A stretch of DNA of 64,000 nucleotides, taken from positions 5,710,001-5,774,000 of the forward strand of contig JAGTTD010000022.1 in assembly GCA_018398585.1 (NCBI GenBank), written 5' to 3'. Positions 47,601 to 59,527 of the stretch are shown piece by piece. Position numbers and translations under genes: made by a program. The DNA comes from Simmondsia chinensis. Its lineage: Eukaryota; Streptophyta; Magnoliopsida; Caryophyllales; Simmondsiaceae. Under the pieces are notes generated by a model. It worked only from the letters and a program-made list of their open reading frames with translations. It was not told where the DNA came from and searched no databases. Position 1 is the stretch's first letter; every line of letters starts with the position of its first letter.

Positions 47601-48384
47601 CGGTGGATGGGATTTCACTAACCACTCCCTCGTTTATTTTAGGACGTATTATATTGAACTTTTTAATTATAATATATAAAAATTATTATTTAGATACGCT
47701 AAGTTTTGAACATTTATTATTGAGGTACTCTTATATTTTAATATATACAATGAGATACCTTGAGATTTGTATATTTTATTACCAGGTATTATACTTTTAA
47801 ACAAATTAAGCGATAACATATAGTTTCTACATAATATAACATATTGTGCTTATAAAGTAAGAATAAGACCCTTGAAAAATATTTTTATCATTTTAATATA
47901 GAATTAATAAAAAAAGAGTTATCATATCAGCTCTTTTGATAAAAAATGGCATATTATGTTAGAGAGGGGCTTTTCTATTAATATGACAAAAATTTAAAGG
48001 CATTTTTAATAATTTAAAAAGATTATAGTCTTTTTTATTATTTTTTAAAACAATAGGGTATTAAATATAAATATAAAAAAAATGTCTTAAATAAAACCCC
48101 ACATTTAACCAAATTCAAGTCAAACAGAGCCAATAATTGACTAATGAAAGTCGTCCCAAATGACCAAACTCCAAAATAAAGATTTTCAAGTAAAGCTCAA
48201 ATCATGTTTCATTTCTCACTTCTCATTCTTCCTCTTCCTCCACCTCCCCCACCGATCATCTTCTTTCTCGGTTCGTCACTTACAATTGTGTTTCCCCTAC
48301 TCATCGTCATTTTGCTTTATCTCTCCTATGAGGTTGAGCCCACTTCTTATTCTTAAGCATTTAAGTCCCCCCAATCGCAGCTTG
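47601..48384. other. AT-rich repeat and flank
   Basis: 47640-48100 shares the ATATATACAATGAGATACC-type block with 32400-32460, so it is a diverged dispersed repeat. 48180-48380 is CT-rich. No gene. Confidence 0.4.
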
Positions 48385-49832
48385 CCATGCAAGCCGAACT
48401 CCTAGCCCTTGTGGCTAATTCTACATGGTCACTGGTTTCTCTCCCTCTTGGGAAACATCCTATTGGGTGTAGGTGGGTTTACACAAAATTTAAGCAACAT
48501 GTCGATGGTTCCATTGAGTGATATAATGCTTGTTGTGTTGCTAAGGAGTTTACAGATTTTCTTGATGCTTTTTCCCCAGTTGCCAAAATAACTACAGTTC
48601 GCCTTCTTCTTGCTTTGGCCGCTTCCCATAAGTTGTACTTCTTCAACTTGATGCGAATAATGCTTTCCTCCATGGTGATTTGTTTGAGGAGGTTTACATG
48701 CCCTTTCCCTCGGGTTTCATGTTGAAAGGACGTCTCGTCCCTTAGTTTGTCGTTTACATAAAGGCTAGCCACCAATGGTTTTCGAAGCTGTCTTCTTTTC
48801 TTATCTGGCTAGGTTTTATACAGTCCCGCCATGATTATAGTTTCTTTACTCGTGCTACGAATTGTTCTTTTATTGCGCTATTCGTTTATGTTGATGATAT
48901 AGTTGTTGCTGGAAATAATATTGATAAAGCTAACCAATTAAAAATCGTCCTCCATGATCGTTTCCACTTAAAAGATCTTGTCCTCCGAAGTTTTTTCTCG
49001 ATCTCGAGGTTGCTCATTATGTTTTCGGTATTTTCCTATGCCAACACCATTTATATCCTCACTCTTCTTGACTATTTCGGTCTCTTGGGTGCTGAACTCG
49101 TTTCCCCTCTTATGGATCCCAATCCTCATCTAAATGCTCATGATGGTCCATTACTTCCTGAGCCTACATCTTACCGCCAAGTCATGGACTGTCTCTTATA
49201 TCTCACCCTCACTCATCCCGACATTTCCTTCTCTGTTCACAAACTTAGTTTTTATCTTCCCCTTGCTTTCCTCATTTACATGCAGCTTTCGGGTCCTTAA
49301 ATACCTTAAAAATTCACTTGGACAAGGTTTGTTTTATTCCGCCAATTCTCCTCTTTGCCTCACTGCTTTTGCCGATGCGGATTGGGCTACTTGCTCGGAT
49401 TCTCGCATGTCTGTTATTGACTATTATGCTCCTTGGTGACTCTCTCGTTTCTTGGAATTCTAAGAAGCAACTCACTGTTTCTCGATCTTTTGCGAAGGTT
49501 GAACATTGTAGTATTGCCGCCGCTACTTGTGAGGTTATTTGGCTTTGTGGTCTTCTACTTGATTTTCAATTGCCTCTGCGTCTACCTACTCCTCTGTTTA
49601 TAATACTATGGTTGCTATGTACATTTCTGAGAATCCCGTATATCATGAGCGTACAAAGCATATTGAGGTGGATTTGTATTTTGTTCGTGATAAGATTACT
49701 GAGGGTGTTGTCAGACTTTTTATCTTGAGGCTCGCTATCAGCTTGCAAATTCTCTTACGAAGCCGCTTCCTGCTTCCGCTCTTTCCTCTACAAGTTGGGT
49801 TTATTTGACTTATACACTCCAACTTGAGGGGG
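48385..49832 (+). pseudogene. Decayed copia RT-RNase H with polypurine tract
   Basis: Multi-frame translation shows [44 protein letters not shown], an intact YVDD box near 48883-48894, LKDL, FRVLKYLKNSLGQGLF, ADADWATCSDSR and [17 protein letters not shown], in the order of copia reverse transcriptase and RNase H. At least five frame changes and several stops separate them. It ends in CTTGAGGGGG (about 49825-49832), followed by TGTATTACATT, which would be the start of a 3' LTR. That LTR's end and the 5' half of the element were not found. Unrelated in detail to the copia element at 24. Confidence 0.85.
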
Positions 49833-50290
49833 TGTATTACATTTAGCATTTTGATATTTTTTTACTTAGCTTGTTATGATATTTTTTGTTACTTATAGTC
49901 TCTCATCTAAAATATTTTTAAGAATATTTAAAATATTTAAATGATTTTTTAATATGTAAAATACTTTTGAAATGCATAAATAATTTTATAATATTTAAAT
50001 TATTTTTGTAGATACATTAAGTAGCTTAATAATATTCAAAATTTTTTATATATTTAAAATATTATTTTAAACATTAAAATAATTTCTTGAATATTTATAC
50101 TTTTGTAACTGTATAATATTTTTATAATATCCATAATGTTTTTATTTTAAAATACTTTTCTAAATATTTACAATATTTTAAAATATTAGATATTTTATGC
50201 GAAATATTTAAATTATTTTTATATATAAATTATTTTTTTATAATCTCTCAAATCTCCAAAGTCAAGAAACAAGTTGAAATTTTTTCCCAG

Positions 50291-50986
50291 GGGAGGATCC
50301 CCTGCTATTGGCAATCCACAGCAAAATAAGCACTGGGAAAGAGATGAGAGGAGGATAGATTTTTTTTTGAATTTTTTTAATTTAAAATTTTAAATTATTT
50401 ATATAAAATAATTTTAATATATAGATTTGTTTGCTTGACTATTTATCGTACCTATTAAATTTTTGTTGAAAATATCAAAACGACTTGTGTATATGTTGTT
50501 ATTGTTCACTATAAAATGATAATAAAATAATTTAATATATAAATTTGTTTGTTTGACTATTTATTATTTATATACTTGTTAAATTTTTGTTGAAAAGATA
50601 GAAATAAATTGTATATATTATTTGTTATTATTCACTATATTAATAATGTATTAAATAATAAAAAAATATACAATTTATTTTAATATTTTTAATAAAAATT
50701 TAATGGATATCTAAATAACAAATATTCAAACAAACAACTAAATAATAAATAGTCAAACAAATAAATCTATATATTAAAACTATTTTACATACATAATTTT
50801 AAATTTTAAATTAAAAAAATTCTAATAATAGATATGATAAATAATTAAACAAACAAATCTATATATTAATATTATTTATATAAATAATTTTAAATTTTAA
50901 ATTAAAAAATCTAAAAATTCTATCATCCTCTCTCTCTCCCACTGTTTATTTTGCTGTGGATTACCCACAGCTATAGGGATCCTCCC
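50291..50986. mobile_element. Fold-back MITE related to the one at 5566
   Basis: Left end GGGAGGATCCCCTGC and AATCCACAGCAAAATAA face the complement of the right end (GGGAGGATCCCTATAGC ... AATCCACAGCAAAATAA), about 60 bp of terminal inverted repeat. The interior repeats GTTAAATTTTTGTTGAAAATATC and its complement, as at 5566-6076. Flanks TTTTTTCCC/TTTTTTACC suggest a 9-bp duplication with one mismatch. No coding capacity. Confidence 0.78.
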
Positions 50987-51174
50987 TTTTTTACCCTCCC
51001 TTCTCTAGTACATAATGCAATGGTTTTAACCTAAGTAAACTTTTTCATCGAATAAATTTTAACGATAAATCAAACAAGGTTAAAGTCATAGTTATCTTTA
51101 TAACCATTAAACCTTCTAACCCATGCCAAACATGTCCCGAATGTAATGTTATGATAAACTCACATCCAATTAGA

Positions 51175-52135
51175 AAATAACAATTAATCTAAAAGTAACA
51201 TAATTATATGTTAATATACCAAAAAAATAATCCAACTCTATTTTCTAACCAAAAAAATAACCCAACTCTACCTTTTCTACCAAAAAATAATCCAACTCTA
51301 ACTTTTCTATCAAAAAATAACCAAATTCTAAAATTAATCCAAAAATAATCCAACTCTAAAAATTTGATTTAAAAAATAATGAATTGTGATACTCCGACAG
51401 TATATTTTTCTTCTACGTATTTTTAGTTTGGCTTGTTCTCTGTAGGCGGTCTCATTTAGTAAACGAGATGAGTGAGCATAGATATGCGGCACGGTTAGAT
51501 AAATGATACCAATATCGAGCTGGTCTTATTTAGTTAATGAGCCGAGCCGAGCCGAGCCGATCAATCTATGGTTCAGCTCAGCTCATTTACAGCCCTAGTT
51601 CTGTAGTTGTATTCCTCGATTGTTTTGCTTGTTCTTGACCCTGGAATGTTGCCTTTTTGTGGAATTGTACTCAATTATCGGAAAAACGTATTTTTAGTTT
51701 GGTTAGGTGAGAAAAGAAATCAAGCCAAACCAAAAATACATAGAAGAAAAATATATTGTCAGAACGTCATACCACACGCCATGTTTAACCATCAATTCTT
51801 AGGTGAGAAAAGAAATCAAGCCAAACCAAAAATACACAGAAGAAAAATATATTGTCGGAACGTCATACCACACGCCATGCTTAGTCATCAATTCAGTAAT
51901 TTTTTAAATTAATTTTAGAGTTTGTTATTTTTTGATACAAAAGTTAAAGTTGGGTTATTTTTGGTAGAAAAGTTAAAGTTGGATTATTTTTTGGTTGAAA
52001 AATACAATTGTGTTATTTTTTGGTAGAAAAGTTAGAGTTGGATTATTTTTTGGTTAGAAAATAGAGTTGAGTTATTTTTTGATATTAGTTGGGTTATTTT
52101 TAGATTAATTATTGATTAAAAAAACTAAAAATAAA
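51175..52135. mobile_element. Long-TIR fold-back element
   Basis: Left arm about 51175-51375 (repeats of AAAAAATAATCCAACTCTA) is the inverted copy of the right arm about 51925-52135 (TAGAGTTGGATTATTTTTTGG). The interior contains a second inverted pair around TATATTTTTCTTCTACGTAT (51385-51436 versus 51718-51770), a 96-bp tandem duplication (51704-51799 and 51800-51895) and a TAGGGCTGTAAATGAG-ended hAT-like piece. Arms of about 200 bp suggest a Mutator-type or fold-back origin. The target duplication is not resolved. Confidence 0.65.
51420..51597. repeat. hAT-like GAGCCGAGCC fragment
   Basis: Ends in the complement of TAGGGCTGTAAATGAG, with GCCGAGCCGAGCCGAGCC just inside. It is the right end of an element of the type seen at 17564. 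The left end was not found. Confidence 0.45.
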
Positions 52136-52256
52136 AAAATTACTATGCAAAATATTAATATGAAGAATAACTCAACTTTTTTTTTTCTTTTTAAATTGGA
52201 GTAGCAATAAGATTTGAGGTAGACGTTTTCTTAATAGAAAAGCTATAGTGTTTGAA

Positions 52257-52360
52257 GATTTGAGAAGTACCTGTTGAAAAAATTATTTATACATTTCAAA
52301 AGTATTTTGATTTGAGAAGTACCTGTTGAAAAAATTATTTATGCATTTCAAAAGTATTTT
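52257..52360. repeat. 52-bp tandem duplication with distant inverted copy
   Basis: The unit from GATTTGAGAAGTACCTGTTG to AAAAGTATTTT occurs at 52257-52308 and 52309-52360. The region up to about 52410 is also the inverted copy of about 49905-50000 (AAATGATTTTTTAATAT...TTTTGAAATGCATAAAT). Confidence 0.75.
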
Positions 52361-52435
52361 AAATATTAAAAAATCATTTAAATATTTTTAAAATGCGTTA
52401 AATATTCTTAAATATTTAACAAATACGTTAAATAT

Positions 52436-52667
52436 TGATACATGTGTTTAGTAGAGGGTTAATAAAGGAAGTATAAATAGTTTGTAATTATGAGGAGTTA
52501 AGCATTCAATAAAAATATCTTCCCTCTCTCTCGTTTCTTCTTTCTCTCTCTCGATCTCCTTCACTCTGTCTTCTCAAACCCTAAATCTCTTTCTCTCTCT
52601 TTCTCTATCTTCTCCTTCTACCTCAATTCTTTCCTAAATTTATGGTGTAGTCCAAGTGATTGCATCA
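52436..52667 (+). repeat. 5' LTR of gypsy element
   Basis: TG...CA. TATAAATA at 52472-52479 is followed by a long CT-rich leader and AATTCTTTCCTAAATTTATGG. It matches 57162-57374 with small indels in the CT tract. Confidence 0.95.
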
Positions 52668-52669
52668 AT

Positions 52670-52684
52670 TGGTATCAGACTTGG
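52670..52684 (+). other. Primer-binding site (initiator tRNA-Met)
   Basis: TGGTATCAGACTTGG starts two bases after the 5' LTR, the iMet type site. Confidence 0.85.
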
Positions 52685-52707
52685 TTCGTGCTGCATGAAT
52701 TTCGTAT

Positions 52708-53854
52708 ATGGCTGACGGTACAAGCAGTGTGAGGGATTTACGACTCCTTGCGGCGCGATTGAACGATACAGAGGTCCGTCTACAGAGTACTATGGATGAT
52801 AGGCTTCAGTTGTTTGAGAATCGTGTTCAATCGAATATTTCATCACTGAAGCAAGAACAGAGCAAGATAATGGAGATGCTGTGAGATGTACAACTCCATC
52901 AGAGGTCTGGTGATGGTCTTCTCGGTCGCCCGCCCGATCTTCAGCCGAATCCGGTAACCACCTCGGTAACCGGCTCTGGTATATCATCCTGTACCACTTC
53001 TCCTAATCAATTCAATACGTGCTTGGCTAAAATTGATTTTCCTCGGTTCACCGGTATGGACTCCGTAAAAAATTGGATATGGAAAGTAGAGCAATTTTTT
53101 TCAATAGATAATACTTTGGATCATGTTAAAGCGAAACTTGCCTCGTTGCATCTCGAGGAGGATGCATTGGAGTGGCACCGTGCATTTATTAAAACGCATC
53201 AACATCCTATTGAGGAGGTCCTGTGGTCCGATTACGCGGCCCTTTTAATTCAGCGTTTTGGAAATGTATATGAGAATCCTATGGCTGATTTGATGAAATT
53301 GCACCAAGTCAATAGTGTGGCTGAGTATCAATCTCAGTTTGAACGTCTCGTGCCTAGATTGAGTCTCTCTAAGTCCTACTTGGTCTATTGCTTTATTATT
53401 GGCTTAAAAGAACATATTCAATATCTGGTCCTTATGCTTCAACCGAATACTTTAGTCCAAGCTACGTGGCTTGCTCAGTTACAAGAGGCACACGCATATA
53501 CTCAGCGGGTGGCTCTTCTCGGGCTACATCATTTCGCCCTTCACAGGGCCGGCCATGTCCTCTTCGGTTACGGGCTCGGTTGTGCGTTCTTCGGTGGACT
53601 CCGGTTTGAGCTCTCGTACGCTTAAACGGGAGGGTCGTACTATCTCGGTTGTGGAAATTAAGGACCGTCAGGAGAAAGTGTTATGTTTCTTTTGCAATAA
53701 GCCATTTGTTCTCGGCCATATGAAATTTTGTAAGGTGAAAAATCCTCAGTTACGGATGTTGTTGGGCCCGGATGAGATGGAGGACGTTGATCCCGATGAT
53801 CTGTCGTTAGACCCGGGCGACTCTCCAATTGAGGACAGTCCTCAAATTTCGTGA
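52708..53854 (+). pseudogene. Gypsy gag with stop and frameshift
   Basis: From ATG at 52708 (MADGTSSVRDLRLLAARL) the frame hits TGA at 52882-52884. It then continues readable to 53625 through the Retrotrans_gag domain (KIDFPRFTGMDS, WKVEQFF, LHLEEDALEWHRAF, YQSQFERL). The downstream part resumes in another frame (to 53854) with a degenerate zinc knuckle CFFCNKPFVLGHMKFC, then a Glu/Asp-rich linker. It would be the capsid protein. The damage makes it non-functional. Confidence 0.9.
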
Positions 53855-53884
53855 CATGCTTTAGCAGGTCTTTCCACTTATAGT

Positions 53885-56800
53885 ATGATGCGTATCACGG
53901 GTTTTCACAACCATAAGCCCTTAAACATTCTTATCGATAGTGGTATCACCCACAATTTCCTCGATTTGGACAAGGCGTGGTGGTTAGGATGTGTCGTGTC
54001 CCATATTCCTCCTTTACCAATTGTGGTAGCGGACGGTACTCGTTTACTTTACTTAGCCTCGTGTCCTGGATTTCATTGGTCCGCTCAGAGCCATACTTAT
54101 GTCTCAGATGTGCTATTACTCAACCTTAGCGGTTGTGATACGGTCCTCGGGATTCAGTGGTTGTCCATGCTTGGACCTATTCTATGGGATTTTGAGCAAC
54201 TTCAGATGCAATTTACTTGTGACAACAAAATGCCCAGGCTTCGTGGCTCGGTTCCATCTTACCGAACAACTGGTAAGCGTAGCCTTCATCGTTTACATGC
54301 TGTGTGTCCTTCCATTCATTTTATAGTTTTACCTTATGATTCCTTGATGACGGTTACTGCTGCGGGTACTTTGAGTGCTGGTACAGTGATTACAGACCTT
54401 GATTGGGCTATGTTCAATGCTATCTTGTGTGAGTTTACCGACATTTTTGCTGAACCGCGTGCTTTACTGCCTCGTCGGCCACATTTTTATCATTGGATTG
54501 CCCTTAAACCTGGTGAAGAACCGGTGCATCTTCTCCCTTATCGATATCCTTTGCTTCAAAAGGATGTGATTGAGAAGATGGTTTGTGAGATGCTTGATTC
54601 CAGGATTATTCCTCTTAGTAATAGCCCATTTGCTTCACCTGTCATCCTTGTTAAGAAAAAGGATGGTACGTGGCAGTTTTGTGTCGATTATCGTGAATTA
54701 AATCATAAAACCGTCAAAGAGAAGTTTCCTATCCCGATCGTCGAGGAGTTATTGGACGAGCTTTATGAGGCCGCGATCTTTTTGAAACTTGACCTTCGTA
54801 GTGGGTACCATCAAGTACGTGTATGTGACTCTGATGTGTACAAGACTGCTTTTCGCACTCATTTCGGACACTTTGAATTTCGTTTCATACCGTTCGGGCT
54901 TACGAACGCACCCGTCACATTTCAAAGCATGATGAATTCCATTTTTTAGCCTTACTTACGCCGTTTTGTTCTCGTTTTCTTCGGCGTTATTTTGGTCTAT
55001 AGCCGAAATGTGCGTTCCCACCTTTCTCATTTGCGGTTGGTGTTTGATACTATGCGGGCTAATCACTTATTTGCGAAAGGGTCGAAGTGTGCGTTCTTCC
55101 TCGAAGAGATCGATTATTTGGGCCGTCGCATTTCCTCCCATGGTGTTTTCACCGACACCGCAAAGATTGAGGGGGTTCAACAGTGGCCTCTTCCCACAAC
55201 ACCGAAACAGTTACTTGGTTTTCTCGGCCTTACAGGATATCATCGACGTTTTATTTGCAATTTTGGGGCCATCAATCGTCCATTGACTGACCTCTTGAAA
55301 CGGGACTCATTTCAGTGGTCCCCAGATGCGACGGCTGCGTTTTTGGCTTCAAAGGAGGCCCTTGCTCAAGCCCCAGTCCTTGCTTTGCCGGATTTCTCCG
55401 AGCCTTTTGTCGTCGAGATGGATGCTTCCGGAACGAGTTTGGGTGTTGTTCTTATGCAAGAAAATCATCCCGTTGCGTACTTGAGCAAGGCCTTGCACCT
55501 TCTCACCATGGCCTTTCGATGTATGAGCGGGAGTTGATGGCCGTGGTTATGGCCGTTCGCAAGTGGGAGCATTATTTGGCACATCGTCCTTTCATTCTCC
55601 GTATTGATCAATAGAGTTTGAAATTTTTACTCGAACAAAAGATAAACACTCCTCTTCAACGGGCTTGGTTGGCAAAATTGATGGGCTTCACATATACCAT
55701 TGAATATAAGAAAGGTAGCGAGAATTTGGCGGCCGATGTTTTATCTCATCTCCCGCCTACCGATATTGAGCTTCACTCATTAGTATTGGATCTCTCTTCT
55801 CAGTTGTTGGACGCTATCCGGGCCTCTTGTTTGGCGAACCCGTCTTTGCAACGACTTATCGATGATTAAAAACTCGACCCGAAGTCGCACCCAAATTTTT
55901 CATTGACCAGCCGAGAGCTCCTTCGGTTCGGTCGTTTAGTGTTGGGTCCTGATGTTGGCCTTCATCACCGTATTTTTGACTTGTATAACTTGTCCGTGAT
56001 TGGTGGTCATTCGGGGGTCGATGTTACCTACCGAAAATTGAGCAGTTTCTTTTATTGGCGCGGTCTCCGGTATGATGTCTACTAGTTTATATCCGAGTGT
56101 TCTATTTGTCAGCGTTGTAAGTCTGATAATGCCACCAATCCGGGACTTCTACAGCTGCTTCCGATTCTGGAGACAGTCTGGACTTCGATTTCTATGGACT
56201 TTATCGGGGGTTTACCCCATTCGTTCGGCAAAGATACTATTTTTGTCGTGGTTGATCGTTTGAGTAAGAACGCCCATTTTATGTTACCTACTCACCCTTC
56301 TTTGGCGAAAAAGGTGGATCAGGTTTTTCTCGACACGGTTTTTCGTTTGCATGGGCTTCCACTTAGCATTGTTTCCGATCGTGATTCCGTCTTTCTTGGC
56401 ATTTTTTGGCAAGAACTGTTCCGTGTATTGGGAGTTAACTTGCACGTCTTTGGGGTACCATCCGTAGACCGATGGCAAAACCGAGGTCGTTAATCATGGT
56501 TTGGAGTCTTATCTCCGGTGTTTCTGCTACGATATGCCATCCTCTTGGTCCCAATTTATACCGCTCACGGAATGGTGGTATAACACTTCGTTTCATTCCG
56601 CTATCCGAGCAACCCCGTATGAGGTTCTTTATGGTCAGGCCTCACTCTTCACATACTGTATGTTTTTGGGGAGACCGAGGTGGCTGCCGCTAACAGAAGC
56701 CTTGCCGCCCATGAGGAGACTGTACAAATTCTCAAGTTTCACCTCAACCTAGCTCAGGTTAGCATGAAGCAACTCGCAGATTCTCGACATTCGGACCGTC

Positions 56801-57177
56801 AGTTCGCGATGGGCGATTGGGTGTATCTCAAGCTTCAGCCCTATCGACAGTCTTCCGTCCGTCTGCATCATAATATGAAATTAGCTGCGAAATTTTATGG
56901 CCCGTATCTTGTCATCACAAAAGTAGCCGCGGTCGCTTATACATCGAAATGTCCTCCTAAGGTTAAAATTCGTAACACTTTTTGTGTTTCGCAGCTTTGT
57001 CGGCACGTGGGCTCAGTAATGGATGACTTCCTGATGCTTCCTACCAATGCTCCCAGCTCACACAAATCTTGGTTCGTTGGAATTACTCCGAGATGTGTAT
57101 TCGCTTTTCGAATTTTATTCCTTGTGGGCAAGGAATGTCTTGTTGGGGGGGGAGGGGGTAATGATACACGTGTTTAA
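53885..57177 (+). pseudogene. Gypsy pol: protease, RT, RNase H, integrase; dead
   Basis: Protease IDSG box at 53933-53944. RT region ALKPGEEPVH, LVKKKDGTWQFCVDYRELN, LDLRSGYHQVRV, PFGLTNAPVTFQ, then a TAG at 54947-54949. The catalytic F-x-D-D box is replaced by FFGV (54983-54988 encode GV). RNase H has MDASGTSLGVVL and, after a frame change near 55505, YERELMAVV. Stops follow at 55612, 55867 and 56083. Integrase has GGHSGVDVTYRK, CSICQRCK, MDFIGGLPHS, VDRLSKNAHF and IVSDRDSVF, then further frame changes up to a final IRNTFCVSQLCRHVG. Both the stops and the lost RT aspartates make it inactive. Confidence 0.93.
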
Positions 57178-57374
57178 TAGAGGGTTAATAAAGAAAGTAT
57201 AAATAGATTATAATTGTGAGGAGTTAAGCATTCAATAAAAGTATCTTCCCTCTCTCTCCTTTCTTCTTTCTCTCTTGATCTCCTTCTCTCTCTCTTCTCA
57301 AACCCTAACTCTCTCTCTCTCTTCTCCTTCTACCTCAATTCTTTCCTAAATTCATCGTCCAAGTGATTGCATCA
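57162..57374 (+). repeat. 3' LTR of gypsy element
   Basis: TGATACACGTG...TTGCATCA, preceded by a G-rich polypurine tract and followed by the duplication AATAT. Confidence 0.95.
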
Positions 57375-57379
57375 AATAT

Positions 57380-57807
57380 TAAAAAAACTAACAGAAGGTA
57401 GAAGAGATCTGCAATGGCAATATTGATAGTGGCAGTGTGGGTAGGTCATTTTTCAAATTTTTTTTATATTTAAATTATTGTTAATTATATAAGGGTATTT
57501 TTTTTAAATCCATTAATAAATGGTCACATTTTATTATAACTAAATTAAAAAATTAAAAATTAACATATAAAATAAAGTATCATATTGAAAGATAAAAGAA
57601 ATTATATTACACTGAAACGAAATATAAATAAAGATTCATGTGTTAATAATTACTATTGGTGAAATGAAAATAATTACTGTAATAGTTATTATACGATTAA
57701 AAATTAGATTTTTTTTGCAAAAAGGGCATGCTTTGGAAAAAAAATTTAGAAAAGTGGCATCTTTTGAAAAATATTTAGCAAAATGGCACGTTTTACTATA
57801 GCCTAGT
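57380..57807. other. AT-rich flank, probable left part of the MULE
   Basis: The end contains repeated AAAAGGGCATGCTTTGGAAAAAA / AAAAGTGGCATCTTTTGAAAAA / AAAATGGCACGTTTTA phrases, which I read as subterminal sequence of the Mutator-like element. The exact terminus was not found. Confidence 0.4.
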
Positions 57808-57993
57808 CATTGCACGACGTAGGAAATGGCGTTCAACTACTGCGCACGACGTACGGAACGTCGTGGAAGGCTTACACCTGTTGCACGACGTACGGAACGT
57901 CGTGCAGTACTATTCATGACGTTCCGTACGTCGTGCAACAGTGTACGACGTACGAACCTGCTGCACGACGCGCCGTATGTCGTGCAGCAGATG
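57808..57993. repeat. CpG-rich palindrome cluster
   Basis: Five copies or part-copies of GCACGACGTACGGAACGTCG-type palindromes stand out in AT-rich DNA. A perfect 23-bp inverted repeat pairs 57879-57901 with 57918-57940, and each arm is itself near-palindromic (CACGACGT/ACGTCGTG). The 76-codon frame across it is a by-product. Confidence 0.9.
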
Positions 57994-59462
57994 TAAGCAG
58001 CGGGATTCTTTTTTTTGAATCCTCTCGTGAATTCATGTAAATTTCACCCGTGAATCCTCCCTTCCCTTGCTTATTTCTTCCGCTCTTATTCTCTATATAT
58101 ATCTTAATAATTCTTCAAAATTTTACAACAAAAAATCATTACAATACTAAATTTTCACATCTTTTAATCTATTATTGCTTAATCAAATACTTTCACTCAA
58201 GCTTTCATTTTCATTACTATGTAAGTCGTTATTGTGATAAATTTTCAGTTGTTCTTTTATAAATAGTATATAATTAATGTGTAGAATGATATTTTATACA
58301 ATGCGTTTTTTTATTATATAATGAATAATATACTGTTGTAAAAAATATTATGCTGCATATTTATATGATGTACTTTAATATACTCGTGATTTTGAAGACT
58401 TGTACACGTTACATGTAATTTTTACACATATTATAATTAATTTGAAGTAAGTTACATATTTTATGAGAATGCATGTAAAATATGGAGATTTGGAGCAAAA
58501 ATTAACAATTGTTTAGATAAAAATATAATATTTTTAATTATTAACAATTGTACTTTAATATACTCGTGATTTTGAAAACTTGTACACGTTATATATAATT
58601 TTTACACATGTTATAATAAATTTGAAGTAAGTTACATATTTTATGAGAATGTATGTCAAATATGGAGATTTGGAGCAAAAATTAACAATTATTTATATTG
58701 TTTAGATAAAAATATAATATTGTTAAATAATTTGTTGTAGAATAATTTTTGATGTAATTAATTATTATAATATTAGTTAATATTACACCAATTGGTGTAA
58801 CTATGAGTTAGGGTTAGGGTTTATCTTGAATTAGGGTTTCATTTGGGAGTTAGAGTGAGATGAGATAGAGAAATACAAGAAGGGGATGAGAGAATAAAGA
58901 AAGAGAGGAAAAGTTTAGTTTGTTATTGCCCTCAAATGAAACTATTACATTATTATTTACACTAATCACAAGTAATCTCAAGAGCTAAGTATAAGTATTA
59001 TTATTGTTTATTAATTATACGTAACAATTACTAGGTTGTAAATTTAATTGTGAAATATATTTGTTAATTCACCCAATAGTAAATTATTATGCTAAATATT
59101 ATGTTATATGTTTTACAATATATTCAAATACACCTATAATTTTGGCAAAATTTTTAAATATTTATATTTACATATTAATCTAATGCTAGAAAACTATTTT
59201 TTTAAATATACACATATGATTTAAATATTTATAGTATCTTTATATATTTAAAATATTATGCATAATTTGAAGTCACATACTATTTAGTGAAATATTTAAA
59301 TTCGAATTTGTAAATATTTTGTGATTATTAAAATTAATATGCATATGTATGATACTTAATTTGAAGTAAAATTCGAATTTTTAAAAAAATAGAAGTAAAA
59401 AGGACCAATTTAATCGATAATCAAATATAATGGAATAAAAAACCAAAATTAATAATGTCGTT

Positions 59463-59527
<65 letters not shown>

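Larger units (their letters stand above)
52436..57374 (+). mobile_element. Complete but inactive Ty3/gypsy LTR retrotransposon
   Basis: Short LTRs (232 and 213 bp) start TGATACA and end TTGCATCA, with the exact 5-bp duplication AATAT at 52431-52435 and 57375-57379. Internal order is PBS, gag, protease, RT, RNase H, integrase, polypurine tract (57146-57161), which is the gypsy order. Its size of 4.9 kb and short LTRs suggest a small chromovirus-like lineage, though I saw no clear chromodomain. Gag and pol carry several stops and frameshifts, and the RT catalytic pair is lost. Confidence 0.96.

Noticed and set aside
57810..58040. 76-codon open frame with repeated TTYGTS residues
   Set aside because: Produced by the palindrome cluster, with no start context or homologue motif.
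58801..58835. Telomere-like TTAGGG/AGGGTTT phrases
   Set aside because: Only two or three broken units; not an interstitial telomere array.
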